From positions 227,253 through 291,252 of the forward strand of contig JAHBWW010000006.1 in NCBI GenBank assembly GCA_019636795.1: a stretch of 64,000 nt of DNA, given 5' to 3'. The notes under the pieces are model-generated. The model did no database searches, was not told the DNA's origin, and saw only the letters and a list, made by a program, of their open reading frames with translations. The DNA is from Phycisphaeraceae bacterium (GTDB lineage: Bacteria > Planctomycetota > Phycisphaerae > Phycisphaerales > UBA1924). Positions 17,164 through 26,444 of this stretch are shown piece by piece. Within the stretch, counting starts at the first letter, position 1; every line of letters starts with the position of its first letter. The position numbers were made by a program, and so were the translations under genes.

Positions 17164-17646
17164 TTACCTTGTGAGATCGATGCCCGAGACAACTGTGGAG
17201 CATGCATCAACGCGACCGAGGCGGCCATAGGTTCCGGCGTGGTTGAGGCGTGCGGCGACTTGCTGGAGCATGCCTTCCATGTGCGCGAGGAGGGACTGGC
17301 TTGCGATGGCCACAATGTTTTGCTCATCGCGGACGCTCTGAATGATTTCGCGTAGACGTGCGGCGAGTTCGAGCACGCGGCGGCGCGGGGCATCGGGGAG
17401 CGTGGCAGCGAGATCGAGAACGGAGATGGTCTGGCCGAAGGTATTGCGGCGGAGCGTGTCGAGATCGCGGATGCGCTCGATGGAGTCGGCTTGTGCGCGG
17501 ATGGCCTCGGCAATTGCTGCGCGATCGGCGCGGGCGAGTGCTGCGCGATGAGCGCGAGCGGCCTGGAGAAGGGTCTCGTGCTCGGCGATGAGATCGGCGA
17601 GGATGCGAGCGATGGTTGCGGCTGTTTCGGAATGAGTTTCAGGCAT
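17164..17646 (-). CDS. flgN: FlgN-like export chaperone
   Basis: The product of about 160 residues is almost entirely helical, Ala/Arg-rich and lacks signal or membrane segments, matching the FlgN family of chaperones for FlgK and FlgL. A heptad-like stretch (LADLIAEHETLLQAARAHRA) lies near the N-terminus. The identification rests on length, helical character and position immediately before flgK. The ATG at 17646 (MPETHSE) is preferred; an in-frame ATG 11 codons upstream is possible. Confidence 0.7.
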   Translation of the reverse strand: MPETHSETAATIARILADLIAEHETLLQAARAHRAALARADRAAIAEAIRAQADSIERIRDLDTLRRNTFGQTISVLDLAATLPDAPRRRVLELAARLREIIQSVRDEQNIVAIASQSLLAHMEGMLQQVAARLNHAGTYGRLGRVDACSTVVSGIDLTR

Positions 17647-17720
17647 GGTGTGCGTTCTCGTTTGCGAACAGAGACGCACATGGCGTGCCAGAGAATTGGT
17701 CGTGCGAATCGCTGCGATGA

Positions 17721-18110
17721 TCAGGCTGCGGAGCGGGCGATGATGTCGCGTGCGATGCGATCGACGAGAGGAAGATTCCAGTTGGAGACGATGCGCTGGG
17801 CGGTCTGAGCGTCGAGAAGGGAGCCGAATTGCCGCTCGGCGGGGGTCTGGCCGAAGGGGGGCTCGGTGGAACGGGCCTCGCGCGCTTCCTTGAGGATTGG
17901 CTCGACGAAGGTGATGGAGACCAGTTGGGCTGCGGCGTTTTGCGCGTCTGCCAAAGTCGTCTGTTGTGGTGCTGTCAGGCTTTGCGACTGAGGGGCGCTG
18001 CGGTTGGCGGTGTTGAGAATGTTGGCAAAGGTGCGCTGGTTGTCGAGCGTGGGGGCTGAATGGGAAGAAGTCAGAGAGTTTGGGAGAGAGTTGGTGGGGG
18101 AGATGAGCAT
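17721..18110 (-). CDS. FlgJ-like rod-binding protein
   Basis: This protein of about 129 residues has a Ser/Asn/Thr-rich N-terminal half and a C-terminal half resembling the rod-binding domain of FlgJ (AAQLVSITFVEPILKEAREA followed by QFGSLLDAQTAQRIV). It lacks the muramidase domain found in enterobacterial FlgJ. It lies between flgI and flgN, where flgJ usually sits. The ATG at 18110 has AGGA nine bases upstream and is preferred over the ATG 19 codons before it. Confidence 0.7.
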   Translation of the reverse strand: MLISPTNSLPNSLTSSHSAPTLDNQRTFANILNTANRSAPQSQSLTAPQQTTLADAQNAAAQLVSITFVEPILKEAREARSTEPPFGQTPAERQFGSLLDAQTAQRIVSNWNLPLVDRIARDIIARSAA

Positions 18111-18179
18111 CGAGTGGATTCCTGCTTGTAGGTTGAACGGCGATTGAATCGAGGCGAAGGCCCGCAAGGGATCAGAGAC

Positions 18180-19268
18180 TTACTCGATGACGAGGCGAGC
18201 GTGGAGTTTTCCGGCGCGGTGGAGCATCTGGAGGATTTCGATCTGATCGCGCGATGGGACGTCGAGTTGTTCGAAGGCGCGGAGAAGATCCTGGAGTCGT
18301 GCCTGGCGTGTTTGCGAAGTTTCGGTGGTTATCGGAGCCCACTGGCGCCGCTCGATCAGAGGAGCGTCGGGCGTCGGGACGGGTGGCGGGGTTGTGGTGG
18401 TGATGGTGAGGCCGCCATGGGTGATGATGGCGGGGCTGATTTCGACATCGCCGGTGACGACGATGCCGCCCGAGCGTGAGTTGACGACGACCATCGCGGG
18501 GAGCCCGAGCATTGTGGTGTTGATTTCTGCGCTGAGGACATCGCCGACAAATGCGGCAGGATTTGCGCGTTCGTTTTCGGGGATATTGATGCGGATGGCG
18601 CGTTCGTTGAGCACGACTGCTACGGGTTCGGAGAGTTTCTTGGAGGTGAGGAGGTATTGCTGATTGATCTGGCTCGCGACCTGGGAAGCGGCGGTCCAGC
18701 CTGAGAAGTGTTTGTGGATGATGAGGTCGAAGGCGTGGGTGACGGCTGGAGTGGTGCGGATTGGGCGGACGATGCGTGCGCCGCCACGGACGCGTGCGAC
18801 CGTGGGGGTTGCGGAGTCCTCGATGATGATGGTGCCTTGTGCGAAGGCGTAGACCTCGCCGCCGGGGACAGCTGCGGTGAGTGGTGCGACCCAGAGTTCT
18901 CCGCCTCGGAGGCTGGATGCGGAGTTGATGACGGAGAGTTGGATGTCGAAGGTGTCGTCGACTTCTGCCCCGGTATCGGGGATGACGCAGGTGACCATGA
19001 CGAGGGCCATGGATTTGGAGTTTCGGAGTTCTTCGAAGTTTGGGATCTGATTGCCGAGGTTTGCGAGAGTTTGGGCGAGAGGGCGTGCGAGGACGAGATC
19101 TTTGCCGGAGTCACCGGTGCCGGAGAGGCCGCCGACGAGGGCGATGCCGTGGAGGATTGATTCGCCTTGACCTTTGATGCGTGCGATTTCTCGGACGGTT
19201 GCGGGGTGAGCGCATGCTGTGCATACAAAGAGGAAGAGAATGGCGAAGAGAGCGCGGTTGTTGCGCAT
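18180..19268 (-). CDS. flgI: Flagellar P-ring protein FlgI
   Basis: The 362-residue product opens with a signal peptide (ALFAILFLFVCTACAHPATV) and then the FlgI hallmark IARIKGQGESILHGIALVGG. The rest keeps VVVNSRSGGIVVTGDVEISP and ends in a helical QIEILQMLHRAGKLHARLVI segment. FlgI forms the periplasmic P-ring around the rod, which implies a Gram-negative envelope with peptidoglycan. The true start is the ATG at 19268; upstream frame extension is a low-complexity shadow of the divergent kinase gene. It is the first gene of the leftward flagellar run and has a sigma-54-like promoter 35 bp upstream. Confidence 0.95.
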   Translation of the reverse strand: MRNNRALFAILFLFVCTACAHPATVREIARIKGQGESILHGIALVGGLSGTGDSGKDLVLARPLAQTLANLGNQIPNFEELRNSKSMALVMVTCVIPDTGAEVDDTFDIQLSVINSASSLRGGELWVAPLTAAVPGGEVYAFAQGTIIIEDSATPTVARVRGGARIVRPIRTTPAVTHAFDLIIHKHFSGWTAASQVASQINQQYLLTSKKLSEPVAVVLNERAIRINIPENERANPAAFVGDVLSAEINTTMLGLPAMVVVNSRSGGIVVTGDVEISPAIITHGGLTITTTTPPPVPTPDAPLIERRQWAPITTETSQTRQARLQDLLRAFEQLDVPSRDQIEILQMLHRAGKLHARLVIE

Positions 19269-19302
19269 TGGTGGTGCTCCGGGTTGGTCTGGTAGGGGGA
19301 AA

Positions 19303-19318
19303 CGCGAATGGTGTGCCA
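19303..19318 (-). promoter_or_regulatory. Sigma-54-type promoter of flgI operon
   Basis: On the minus strand the sequence reads TGGCACACCATTCGCG: TGGCAC at -24 and TCGC at -12, with GG and GC ten bases apart. It differs from consensus at two positions. It lies 35 bp upstream of the flgI ATG and would give a leader of about 24 nt. A second sigma-54 element controls flagellin 2, which supports the call. Confidence 0.7.
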
Positions 19319-19392
19319 TGCGGGTGGATGCTGCCACAGTCGGGACGGGGATAGTCCGATGAGGGATGTGAGTCGGTCTATCGGAGGACGGA

Positions 19393-20865
19393 ATGGCAGG
19401 GGAACCGGCAGAGATGAGTACAAGCCGGGGATCGCGGCGGGAGTCGGTGTCGGCGGCCAGGCTGCTGACGGTTATCGGCGTTTTGTCGGTGATTGCAGCG
19501 GGTGCGGCGGGTGTGCTGTGGGTCTGGCGTGAGAGCGGCGAGATTGCGATCGAGTTGATCGGCGTGTGCGTGGGCGGGGCGATTGCGGTCGGCGTGTGTG
19601 GCGCGCGGGTCATGCAGCGTGGACGTGCGACTGATGCGGTGAGTTCGTCGCTGCGGGCGTATGCGGGCGGGGTTCGTGAAGTTGCATGCTTGTCAGTGGC
19701 AGATTCGCTGGGGCCGATCGGTGCGGCGTACAACGCATTGCTTGCCGAGCGCGATCGCATAGAGGCAATCGAAGCGGCAGAGGCACTCGCGCGGGTCGAG
19801 GGCGAAGAGAGGAGTTCGGCTGAAGGGCTGCAAGGCGCGCTTGATGCGATGTGGAGCGGGGTGATGGTGTTCGGGCGCGATGGCTTGCTGGAGATGATGA
19901 ACGGCGCGGCGGGGGTGTTGCTTGGGATCAATCGGAGCGAAAGTGTTGGGCAGGGCGTGCGCGTGGTGATGCGCGATGAGAGCATGGCTTCGGCGACTGA
20001 GCGTGTTTGCTCGGGCGGGAGCAGGCGCAAAGAAGTCTTTGAATTGCGTCGAGGGAGCGAAGAGTCGGGAACGTGGCTGCGTGTGAGTGTAAAAGGGAGC
20101 CAGGCATCTGATGGTGGCGCGGTGGTGATCGTGGAGGATGTGACTCAGCAGCGCGCAGCGGAAGAAGCGAGAAAGAATCTGGTGGCGCACACGGTGCATG
20201 AGCTGAGAACGCCTCTGACGAATATCAGGTTGTATGTGGAGGAAGCGGTCGAAGCAGGAGAAGACGATGCGAAGCGGCGTGAACAATGTCTGAATGTCAT
20301 TAATCAGGAGTCGCGGCGGCTGGAGCGTGTGGTGGCAGACATGCTGTCGATGACCGAGATCGAGTCGGGGTCATTGCAGTTGAGGCCTGGAGATGTGAGG
20401 CTCGATGCGATCTTCGAGGATCTGCGTGCGGATTACGAGGCAGCGGCGACGGAAAAGGGGATCAGCTTGAGCTTCGTGCTGCCACCGAAGTTGCCGGTGA
20501 TGTTCGGCGATCGGGAGAAGTTGTCGGTGCTGCTGCACAATTTGTTGGGGAATGCGACGAAGTACACGCCGCGTGGTGGCGTTGTGATGTTGGAGGTAGT
20601 GGAGGAGGCTGGTTGGTTGATCGTGAAGGTTGCGGATACGGGGATCGGGATTGACCCGTCGGAGATCGAGCGGATCTTCGAGCGTTTCTATCGGTCGACA
20701 GACGTGCGGCTTGGGGAGATCGAGGGAACGGGTCTTGGTCTGACGCTGGCACGCGAAGTGGCGAGGCTGCACGGTGGAGATATTACGGTGGAGTCCGAAC
20801 TCGAAAAGGGGAGCACCTTCACGGTGAGACTGCCAGTGGGACAGCGTACCGCGGCAGCGGCATAG
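19393..20865 (+). CDS. Membrane sensor histidine kinase
   Basis: The 490-residue protein has two membrane helices near residues 22-45 and 53-72, a PAS-like domain at about 145-255, and a complete kinase core. The H-box is HELRTPLTNIRL (phospho-His near 275), the N-box is LLGNATKYTPRGG, and ADTGIGIDPSE, IFERFYR and GTGLGLTLARE follow. The short periplasmic loop suggests it senses membrane or cytoplasmic signals. GGAGG five bases before the ATG supports the start. It is divergent from flgI and is followed 13 bp later by a STAS gene; no cognate response regulator is adjacent. Confidence 0.9.
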   Translation: MAGEPAEMSTSRGSRRESVSAARLLTVIGVLSVIAAGAAGVLWVWRESGEIAIELIGVCVGGAIAVGVCGARVMQRGRATDAVSSSLRAYAGGVREVACLSVADSLGPIGAAYNALLAERDRIEAIEAAEALARVEGEERSSAEGLQGALDAMWSGVMVFGRDGLLEMMNGAAGVLLGINRSESVGQGVRVVMRDESMASATERVCSGGSRRKEVFELRRGSEESGTWLRVSVKGSQASDGGAVVIVEDVTQQRAAEEARKNLVAHTVHELRTPLTNIRLYVEEAVEAGEDDAKRREQCLNVINQESRRLERVVADMLSMTEIESGSLQLRPGDVRLDAIFEDLRADYEAAATEKGISLSFVLPPKLPVMFGDREKLSVLLHNLLGNATKYTPRGGVVMLEVVEEAGWLIVKVADTGIGIDPSEIERIFERFYRSTDVRLGEIEGTGLGLTLAREVARLHGGDITVESELEKGSTFTVRLPVGQRTAAAA

Positions 20866-20878
20866 CGAGGGCTTTGCG

Positions 20879-21214
20879 ATGAAGATCGAACAAAGGCGAC
20901 ATGGAGCGGTGCTGGTGCTGAGACCTGAGGGACCATTGGCGGGGGAAGATGTGCTCGCGTTCACGTCGAGTCTGCGCGCCGGGATGGAGGCAAGCCTTGG
21001 GAGACTTGTGATCGATGCCTCGGCGATTCCGTATGTGGATAGCGCGGGGTTGTTGGCGCTTGTCGAGGCTGGTGAGGAAGTCGGCAGTGGCGGGCGGAGC
21101 CTGAAGTTGTGCGGAGCCTGCGACACAATGCGAGAGACCTTCGAGTTGACGGAAGTTTCGGATCTCTTCGAGTTCTATGACGACGCGTCGATGGCGGTGC
21201 GGAGTTTTCTCTGA
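20879..21214 (+). CDS. STAS-domain anti-sigma factor antagonist-like protein
   Basis: The 111-residue product is a single STAS domain. IDASAIPYVDSAGLLALVEA holds Ser55 at the position phosphorylated in SpoIIAA-type antagonists. Such proteins relay signals by binding an anti-sigma factor or kinase in a phosphorylation-dependent way. It directly follows the histidine kinase gene and precedes the pilus/secretion ATPase, so it may link the two, but no anti-sigma kinase is visible in the window. Confidence 0.85.
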   Translation: MKIEQRRHGAVLVLRPEGPLAGEDVLAFTSSLRAGMEASLGRLVIDASAIPYVDSAGLLALVEAGEEVGSGGRSLKLCGACDTMRETFELTEVSDLFEFYDDASMAVRSFL

Positions 21215-21290
21215 TGCTGATTTGGACGTGTGTAAGCCGATCTCGCCAGTGCGGGAGGCTTGTGTGACGTGATGAAGTGAGGGTTTGAGT

Positions 21291-23036
21291 GTGAGTGGTC
21301 GGCCGAAGCGCATTGGCGAGATTCTGATCAGCGAGGGCGCGGTCACTGAGGAGCAGCTTGACCGGGCGCTGGCCGAGCAGCGTTCAACCGGGCGGCGTGT
21401 CGGGGAGTTGCTGGTTGAGCAGGGGTTGGTTTCGCCGACGGTATTGCTCAATGCGCTGGCGCAGAGCCATGGGGTGCGCGGGTGCCGGCTGCGGCACGGT
21501 TTGCTTGACCCGGGATTGCTTGAACTGATCGGAGCAGAGGAAGCAGAGCGGCTGCGGTGCATCCCGATGTTTCGGCTGCGGGATGTGCTGACGGTTGCGA
21601 TGGTCGATCCGCAGAGTCTGCCCGCGATTGATCGCCTGCGGAAGTTGACGGGACTCACGATCAGGCCGGTACTGGCACTCGAACAGGATGTGCTGGATTA
21701 CATACGCAAGTATGCGCACGGGGACATCGACGTTGACGAGTTTCTGACGTCACTCTCGGAGACAGATGTTGAGGTTGTCGAGCGTGAGCGGGTTGATGAG
21801 CACTCGGCGACGGACCTCGATCGACTGGTCGAGGGCAGCCCGATTGTCAATCTTGTGAACATTGCGCTCCTGACAGCGGTGCGTGACAAGGCGAGTGACA
21901 TTCACATTGAGCCGAACAAGCGCGGAACGCTGGTTCGGTATCGAGTGGATGGGTTGCTGCGCGATCTGATGAAACCTCCGATCGGAATGCATCAGGCGAT
22001 TGTGTCGCGTGTGAAGGTGATCGGGAAAATGGACATTGCGGAGAAGAGGCTGCCGCAGGAAGGGCGCGTGCGGATTGTCGCTGAAGCGCGCGAGATCGAT
22101 CTGCGTGTGTCGAGCATGCCGACGCTGCTGGGCGAGAAGTTGGTGATTCGCATTCTGGACAAGGAGAATTTACACGTTCGGCTGGAAGATCTGGGGTTTC
22201 GGATTGATGCGCTGGATGCGTTCAGGCGTGTGCTTCGGCAGCCTCACGGGTTGATTCTGGTGACAGGCCCGACGGGTAGCGGCAAGACGACGACGCTGTA
22301 TTCGGCGCTGGATCTGCTGCGCAGCCCGGAGCGCAACATCGTGACGGTCGAAGATCCTGTGGAGTATCAGCTTGATCTGGTGAACCAGATTCAGGTGCAG
22401 GATGCGATTGGGATGACGTTTGCGCGCGCGCTGCGGAGCATTCTGCGGCAGGACCCGGATGTCATCATGGTCGGAGAAATTCGAGACGAAGAGACGGCGC
22501 GTGTTGCGGTGCAGGCGGCGTTGACGGGGCACCTGGTGCTGGCGACGCTGCACACGAATGATGCGCCGGGTGCGGTGGCGAGGCTGGTAGATATGGGTGT
22601 TGAGCCGTATCTGCTCTCGGCGGCGTTGCTGGGTGCGGTGGCACAGCGTCTTGCGCGTTCGATCTGTGGGTCGTGCGTGACGAAGTACTATCCGCCGCCG
22701 CTGCTGATTGAGGATCTCGGGAGGCCGGAACTGGAGGGGCGTGCGTTCAAGAAGGGGAGCGGGTGTACGCAGTGCCATGACACGGGGTTCAAGGGGCGCT
22801 TCGGGGTGTATGAGGTGATGGAAGTGACGCCGGCGATTCGGCGGATGATCTATCGGGCCGCGCCGACGCACGAGATACGAGAGAAGTTGCGAGAGTTTGG
22901 CGCGCTGTCGTTGCGTGATGAGGGAATCGCGGCTGCGGTGGAGGGCAAGACGAGCCTCGAAGAAATTGTGCGCGTGACGCACTCGGATGAGGAGGTTGAA
23001 ACCGGACCAGTGCCTCAGAAGCGAGGTGCGGCATGA
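21291..23036 (+). CDS. GspE/PilB-type secretion ATPase
   Basis: The product of about 581 residues begins with an MshEN-type domain (KRIGEILISEGAVTEEQLDR), then has the GspE ATPase core. The Walker A GPTGSGKTTTLYS lies near residue 326, followed by DPDVIMVGEIRDEETA (Asp/Walker B) and a His box (LATLHTNDAPGAV). A zinc knuckle is formed by CGSC and CTQC pairs near 460-493. It powers pseudopilus or pilus assembly. The GTG at 21291 has GAGGG seven bases upstream and is preferred to a TTG two codons earlier. It overlaps the next gene by 4 bp. Confidence 0.92.
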   Translation: MSGRPKRIGEILISEGAVTEEQLDRALAEQRSTGRRVGELLVEQGLVSPTVLLNALAQSHGVRGCRLRHGLLDPGLLELIGAEEAERLRCIPMFRLRDVLTVAMVDPQSLPAIDRLRKLTGLTIRPVLALEQDVLDYIRKYAHGDIDVDEFLTSLSETDVEVVERERVDEHSATDLDRLVEGSPIVNLVNIALLTAVRDKASDIHIEPNKRGTLVRYRVDGLLRDLMKPPIGMHQAIVSRVKVIGKMDIAEKRLPQEGRVRIVAEAREIDLRVSSMPTLLGEKLVIRILDKENLHVRLEDLGFRIDALDAFRRVLRQPHGLILVTGPTGSGKTTTLYSALDLLRSPERNIVTVEDPVEYQLDLVNQIQVQDAIGMTFARALRSILRQDPDVIMVGEIRDEETARVAVQAALTGHLVLATLHTNDAPGAVARLVDMGVEPYLLSAALLGAVAQRLARSICGSCVTKYYPPPLLIEDLGRPELEGRAFKKGSGCTQCHDTGFKGRFGVYEVMEVTPAIRRMIYRAAPTHEIREKLREFGALSLRDEGIAAAVEGKTSLEEIVRVTHSDEEVETGPVPQKRGAA

Positions 23037-24253
23037 AGTTTGTGTTCGAGGCGTTTGATCGAGCGGGAAAGGTTGTGCGTGGGTCAGTTGAGGCCGGCAG
23101 CGAAACGGAGGCCACGGAGAAACTTCGCTCACAGGGAATGTTTGTGTCGTCGGTGCAGGAGTTTTCGGCAGGGCGTGCGCGTGGGAAGATGCGGCTGCCA
23201 TCGGTCAAGAGGCTGCGCGCTCTGGCGATGGTGACGAGGCAGATGTCGCTTCTGATCGCGACGGGTACGACGGTTGTGGACGCGCTTGCTGCGGTTGAGC
23301 GGCAGGTCAAGGACCAGAAGGTACGGCAGACAATCGGCGCGGTGCGTTCGAGGGTGGAAGAGGGCGCGAGTTTATCTGAGGCAATGGGCGCGCATCCAGA
23401 ATTGTTCGACACGGTGTCGTGCAGCCTGGTACACGCTGGCGAGACGGGCGGCGGGATGGAGGGGATGCTTGAGCGTCTCGCGGGGCTGGCGCGACAGCAG
23501 GAGAAACTGGTGTCGTCGGTGATCGGGTCGATGGTGTATCCGCTGCTGCTGATTGTGGTGTCGGTATCGGTGATTGTCTTGATGATGACGTTTGTGCTGC
23601 CACGATTTACCGAGATGTTTGAGGCGCTCGATGCGCCGCTGCCCGCGACGACGCAGCTGCTGATGACGGTCAGCGATTTCATGCGAACATATTGGATGGG
23701 AATTATTCCGGCAATTGGAATCGGGGGTTTTGTGGCGTGGCGAGCGATTGGCACGGATAAGGGTCGTGAGCGAGCCGAGAAGGTGCTGCTGCGCACGCCG
23801 GGAATCGGAAAGATTGCGATCAGTCTGGTGGTGGCACGGATGGTCAGGTTGCTTGGGGTGCTTATTGAGGCGCGGGTGCCGTTGCTCGAGGCACTGGAGT
23901 TGACGCGGGCGTCGGTGCAGAGCCGGCATTTTTGCGCGCTGCTCGAGGGTGCAGCTGAGAAGGTGTCGCAGGGTGAAACGCTGAGCAGTGCGTTCGAAGG
24001 TGATGCGCTGGTACCGGTGTCGGTGTCGGAATCGATCGGGAATGGTGAGAAATCTGGTCGGCTTGCGAGCGTGATGACGAGTCTTGCCGAGTTCATGGAT
24101 GAGGACAACGAGGTGGTGGTGCGTTCGTTGTCGAGCATTGTCGAGCCGGTGATTCTGGTGGTGCTGGGCGTGGTGGTGGGATTTGTGGCGATCAGCATGT
24201 TCCTGCCATTGTTTGATCTGACGTCGATGACACAGCAGGGCGGTGGGAAATAA
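23033..24253 (+). CDS. GspF/PilC-type inner-membrane platform protein
   Basis: The 406-residue protein has the two repeated T2SSF cytoplasmic domains (first around 70-190 with RQMSLLIATGTTVVDALAAV, second around 272-395 with VARMVRLLGVLIEARVPLLE). Three membrane helices follow the usual order, near 170-190, 220-240 and 370-395. It anchors the ATPase and drives addition of pilin subunits. It overlaps the upstream ATPase gene (ATGA) and the downstream PilM-like gene (TAATG), indicating one transcript. Confidence 0.92.
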   Translation: MKFVFEAFDRAGKVVRGSVEAGSETEATEKLRSQGMFVSSVQEFSAGRARGKMRLPSVKRLRALAMVTRQMSLLIATGTTVVDALAAVERQVKDQKVRQTIGAVRSRVEEGASLSEAMGAHPELFDTVSCSLVHAGETGGGMEGMLERLAGLARQQEKLVSSVIGSMVYPLLLIVVSVSVIVLMMTFVLPRFTEMFEALDAPLPATTQLLMTVSDFMRTYWMGIIPAIGIGGFVAWRAIGTDKGRERAEKVLLRTPGIGKIAISLVVARMVRLLGVLIEARVPLLEALELTRASVQSRHFCALLEGAAEKVSQGETLSSAFEGDALVPVSVSESIGNGEKSGRLASVMTSLAEFMDEDNEVVVRSLSSIVEPVILVVLGVVVGFVAISMFLPLFDLTSMTQQGGGK

Positions 24254-25275
24254 TGTCGCGTGGGCATCAGATCGGGCTGGACATTGGTCGCGGGCGCGTG
24301 AAGGTTGCCCAGCGTGATGGGCAGGGGCGGATCGTTCGCCTTGCATCGATGCGTCGTCGCGATGGGCAGGGCGTGATCGGGGATGACGCTGAGTTGATTG
24401 CCGATGCGCTCGAACGCAAGGGTTTCGACCGGCATCCGGTGGTCGTTGGAGCGTGCATGACCGAAGCACGGATCGACGAGATTGAGTTGCCCGTGCTGGC
24501 GTCGAGTGCTCCGGTTGAAAGGCTTGTGCGTGGCGAAGTGGCGAGGCTTGCGCGCTGGAAGAATGATGAGTATGTTGCGTCGTGGTGGGCGATACCGCCT
24601 GCGATGCGGACGCCACCGACGAGCGCGATGCTGGTTGTGTCGTGTCCGAACAGTGTGAGCGAAGCGTGGGCCGAGCCTCTGGCGCGCGCGGGTCTGGATG
24701 TTGTGGCGGTGGACGTTCGTCAGGGGGCGATCGTGCGTGCGTGCAGCATGAAGGCCCAGGCTGCGGGGTTGATGCTGGTTGCGGATATCGGGTGGGGTTC
24801 GACCGAACTCTCAGCCTGGATGTGTGGCGAATTGGTGTTTGTGCGATCGCTCGAAGGACGCGGGCTTGAATCTGCGTCGGCGTTGCTGGCCAACGTCGAG
24901 TGTGATCGAGTGATGGCATTTGAACGGTTGGTGCTTGAGAGTGAGAAGCCGGTCAACGCGTGTACTGCGCGATGGGTGAGGCGTGTCGAGGGATCAGTAG
25001 GGAATCTCGGGCTGGAAATCTCACGCGAGATCGAAAAGACGCTGGTGTACCTGACGCGCCGGTTTGGCGGGTCGGATGTGGCGCGGACCTGGGTTGCGGG
25101 CGGTGGTGCTGGTGTTGGGCGGATGATGAGGGTGATTGAGGATCGGCTCGGCGCGATCGGGATCTGCAAGCCTTTGGAGTTGATGGAAGTCGTTGGTCAA
25201 GCGGCGACACACGGCGCGGACCCGATGTTCGTGACGGCGTGCGGGCTTGCGCAGTGGGGTGGGGGGAACACATGA
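24253..25275 (+). CDS. PilM-like actin-fold assembly protein
   Basis: The 340-residue product starts IGLDIGRGRVKVAQRDG, an actin/ASKHA-type phosphate-1 motif, and later has LMLVADIGWGSTELSAWM and VAGGGAGVGRM, equivalent to the phosphate-2 and adenosine motifs. This matches PilM, or the cytoplasmic part of GspL, which binds the PilN tail. There is no membrane helix, so it is more PilM-like than full GspL. It overlaps both neighbours (TAATG before, ATGA after). Confidence 0.82.
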   Translation: MSRGHQIGLDIGRGRVKVAQRDGQGRIVRLASMRRRDGQGVIGDDAELIADALERKGFDRHPVVVGACMTEARIDEIELPVLASSAPVERLVRGEVARLARWKNDEYVASWWAIPPAMRTPPTSAMLVVSCPNSVSEAWAEPLARAGLDVVAVDVRQGAIVRACSMKAQAAGLMLVADIGWGSTELSAWMCGELVFVRSLEGRGLESASALLANVECDRVMAFERLVLESEKPVNACTARWVRRVEGSVGNLGLEISREIEKTLVYLTRRFGGSDVARTWVAGGGAGVGRMMRVIEDRLGAIGICKPLELMEVVGQAATHGADPMFVTACGLAQWGGGNT

Positions 25276-25850
25276 CGGCGATCAATCTGCTTGCGCCGCG
25301 GCGTGTGATGGAGCGAGAAACGCGACTGCGACGGAACCGATGGACCATGGCCATGAGCGCGGCGGTCGCAGTGGCTGGCGGAGCAATTGCATGGGCGCAG
25401 GGAACACGGGTGCAATCGCATGAACTGCGCGTTGAGGCGTCGCGGTTGGAAGAAGAGATCGGGAGGCTTGCGGTCGTGGCCGAAGCACAGGAGATGTCGC
25501 TCTCGGAGCGTGAGGTGCAAGTGCAGGTGCTGCGGCGCGTGGCGAGGCAGCCGGACTGGTCGGGAGTGCTCGATCTGCTCGGGAGTTGGTGCGGTACCGC
25601 GACGCGGCTTGAAACCGTGACGATGCGCATGGAGTCGGGTCGGTCGCGGTTCGTGATCGTGGTCGTCGGTGTGAGTGAGAGTCAGGAGAAAGTTTCGGCG
25701 TTTGTCGATGAGACCGCACGGAGCGGGCTGTTCGAGTCGATTGTGCTCGGCGGGACGCGGCGTGTGGAAGGGATTGGGATGCTCGGCACGCGATTCGAGT
25801 TAACGTTTGAACTTGCGGGACATCGAGCACAATCGGAGGCGCTGCGATGA
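25272..25850 (+). CDS. PilN-like inner-membrane assembly protein
   Basis: The 192-residue product begins MTAINLLAPRR, the short NLL-type peptide by which PilN docks on PilM. A membrane helix at about residues 24-43 and a coiled segment follow, then a C-terminal alpha/beta domain. The ATG at 25272 overlaps the PilM-like stop as ATGA. With PilM- and PilO-like partners it would form the alignment complex spanning the inner membrane. Confidence 0.8.
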   Translation: MTAINLLAPRRVMERETRLRRNRWTMAMSAAVAVAGGAIAWAQGTRVQSHELRVEASRLEEEIGRLAVVAEAQEMSLSEREVQVQVLRRVARQPDWSGVLDLLGSWCGTATRLETVTMRMESGRSRFVIVVVGVSESQEKVSAFVDETARSGLFESIVLGGTRRVEGIGMLGTRFELTFELAGHRAQSEALR

Positions 25851-26386
25851 TGGGGCGTGAATCGCGGTGGATGACCGATGTCGGGGGAGTGGTGGCGTGT
25901 GCAGTGCTGGTGGCGGCAGTGTATGGGCTTGGGGTTCGGCCTTGGTTGAGCGCGCGGGCCGAGCACGCGATGTATCAGGATCAGGTGGCGTCGCTCTCAA
26001 GCGAAGTTGAGGAATACGAGCGTGTGACGATGCAGCTTGCGCTGGCACTGGCGACGGTTGACAGGCACATCGAGGCCGAGACGGTGACGTTGCGAAGTGC
26101 CTCGCAGTTGACTGATAAGTTGACGGAGCTGGGGCTGCTCGCCGAGGACCACGGGTTGGTGATCGACTCCATGAATCCGGGAAAGGCTGAGGAAGGTGGT
26201 TCGCCGGCGCGAGTGTCGATCAGCCTGCGCGGAGTCGGAAGATATCTGGACGTTGCGCGTTTTCTCAATGAGGCAAGGGATGCGGATCGTGCGGTTGCGG
26301 TGCGTGCGATGCAGTTGAGCCGAGGGGGAGAAGATGGGGCGGGTCGGTTCGAGCTGGAGCTTGTGTGGTTTGTGTCGGGCCGATAG
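25847..26386 (+). CDS. PilO-like inner-membrane assembly protein
   Basis: The 179-residue protein has one N-terminal membrane helix (about 11-28), a coiled-coil stretch (VASLSSEVEEYERVTMQLAL, about 46-65) and a compact periplasmic domain. That order is typical of PilO/GspM. It overlaps the PilN-like gene by 4 bp (ATGA). Identity rests on architecture and gene order rather than diagnostic motifs. Confidence 0.75.
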   Translation: MMGRESRWMTDVGGVVACAVLVAAVYGLGVRPWLSARAEHAMYQDQVASLSSEVEEYERVTMQLALALATVDRHIEAETVTLRSASQLTDKLTELGLLAEDHGLVIDSMNPGKAEEGGSPARVSISLRGVGRYLDVARFLNEARDADRAVAVRAMQLSRGGEDGAGRFELELVWFVSGR

Positions 26387-26444
26387 CGGTTGGTAACGGT
26401 CAATCCCCAGAAGTGGGTTGCGTGTGCGGTCGAAGAATTGACCG

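Noticed and set aside
22789-24435. Long antisense ORF (548 codons) over the pilus platform and PilM-like genes
   Set aside because: Its translation is low-complexity (Ser/Thr/Arg/Pro-rich) and has no recognised motif, and it lies opposite well-conserved genes; such shadows are common in GC-rich DNA.
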